The notes below the pieces were generated by a model. The model had not been told where the DNA came from. It did no database searches and worked only from the letters and a program-made list of their open reading frames with translations. A program made the position numbers and the translations under genes. This document shows positions 47,954-48,184 of a DNA stretch of 48,184 nt, piece after piece. Within the stretch, counting starts at the first letter, position 1. Each line of letters begins with the position of its first letter. The stretch comes from Oceanisphaera litoralis. GTDB lineage: Bacteria > Pseudomonadota > Gammaproteobacteria > Enterobacterales > Aeromonadaceae. The stretch lies in NCBI RefSeq assembly GCF_016907015.1, contig NZ_JAFBBE010000025.1, positions 1 through 48,184 on the forward strand, written 5' to 3'.

Positions 47954-47979
47954 TATAAGTATTTAATATGCACATTATA
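47954..47979 (-). promoter_or_regulatory. nnrS promoter -10 with candidate NsrR operator
   Basis: On the minus strand, TATAAT (47974-47979 in plus coordinates) is overlapped at its 3' end by AATGTGCATATTAAATACTT and three further bases (47954-47976). This matches the 11-1-11 NsrR pattern AAGATGYATTT-N-AAATRCATCTT at about 16 of 22 positions, including GCAT and AAATAC. NsrR is the nitric-oxide-sensing repressor that controls nnrS in other proteobacteria. The -35 is weak. Confidence 0.55.
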
Positions 47980-48111
47980 GTTGTTGCGATAAAAATAACG
48001 GGATCAGGATTAAATTAGGCTGATTAAGGGTGCGGTTAGGTTAAATAAACAGCGCATTGGTTGGGTTTTGAACGGTTGTTCGTTTGTGACCTGTTTTTAT
48101 CAAAAAAGCCC

Positions 48112-48139
48112 TTGCGCAAAATCGGCGGCTCCCTATAAT
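48112..48139 (+). promoter_or_regulatory. rRNA operon P1-type promoter
   Basis: The -35 TTGCGC (48112-48117) and -10 TATAAT (48134-48139) are separated by 16 bp, with CTCCC before the -10. The discriminator GCGCATCCACTGACACGG matches E. coli rrn P1 closely. An A/T-rich UP-like tract lies just upstream (48090-48107). clpB next to rrnG in E. coli supports the call. The rRNA genes lie beyond the right edge. The stretch 47980-48090 shows no gene. Confidence 0.88.
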
Positions 48140-48184
48140 GCGCATCCACTGACACGGGGCAACACGCCAACGGTCACAAGGGTT

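Overview
The window reads as a chromosomal segment of a moderately GC-rich gammaproteobacterium. Protein similarity recalled for MutH, RppH, NhaR, RluD, ClpB and PII, together with gene order, points towards the Aeromonadales (Oceanimonas/Zobellella/Oceanisphaera-like); the genus is an inference. Most of it is conserved core genome, and several blocks keep gene orders known from E. coli (mutH-rppH-ptsP-lgt-thyA; nhaA-nhaR; rnr-rlmB; rpsF-rpsR-rplI; rluD-pgeF-clpB-rRNA operon) or Pseudomonas (rpsT-murJ-ribF-ileS-lspA-fkpB-ispH-minor pilins).

Layout. 1-6000: mutH (minus), then a 675-bp AT-rich non-coding region with perfect DnaA boxes, which sits where E. coli carries DARS2, then rppH-ptsP-lgt-thyA. 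6000-8760: nhaA, nhaR and an ArsR-type regulator with a cysteine pair. 8780-16600: rpsT (minus), murJ, ribF and the tight ileS-lspA-fkpB-ispH operon (isoleucyl-tRNA, lipoprotein processing, proline isomerase, isoprenoids). 16640-17005: two tandem copies of a ~182-bp palindromic element. 17075-21883: type IV pilus minor pilins; pilE faces away from fimT-pilW-pilX-pilV. The last gene encodes an unusually large 678-residue prepilin with a cysteine/histidine cluster, and no pilY1 is present. 21962-24584: nadE-glnB and luxS. 24704-28846: rnr, rlmB and an EamA transporter. 29036-30980: rpsF-rpsR-rplI (no priB) and fpr. 31083-35438: a 55-residue membrane protein too short for ordinary gene calling, an MDR oxidoreductase, repeats and a secreted M16 peptidase. 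35512-38182: gshA, an internally deleted metal-receptor pseudogene and a lipoprotein hydrolase. 38259-41132: an autotransporter with an octapeptide repeat. 41410-47941: bamD (minus), rluD-pgeF, heat-shock clpB and nnrS (minus) with a candidate NsrR operator. The right edge holds a textbook rRNA P1 promoter, so an rRNA operon should begin just outside.

Most genes are housekeeping. The accessory or fast-evolving parts are the minor-pilin operon, the autotransporter, the pseudogene/hydrolase pair and several families of intergenic palindromes. No phage, transposase, CRISPR array or defence cassette was seen. The best candidates for undescribed biology are the giant PilV-like prepilin with its CxC/CxxCC/His cluster, the 182-bp tandem element, the GTGAGGAGTGA palindrome family and the small membrane protein at 31083-31250.
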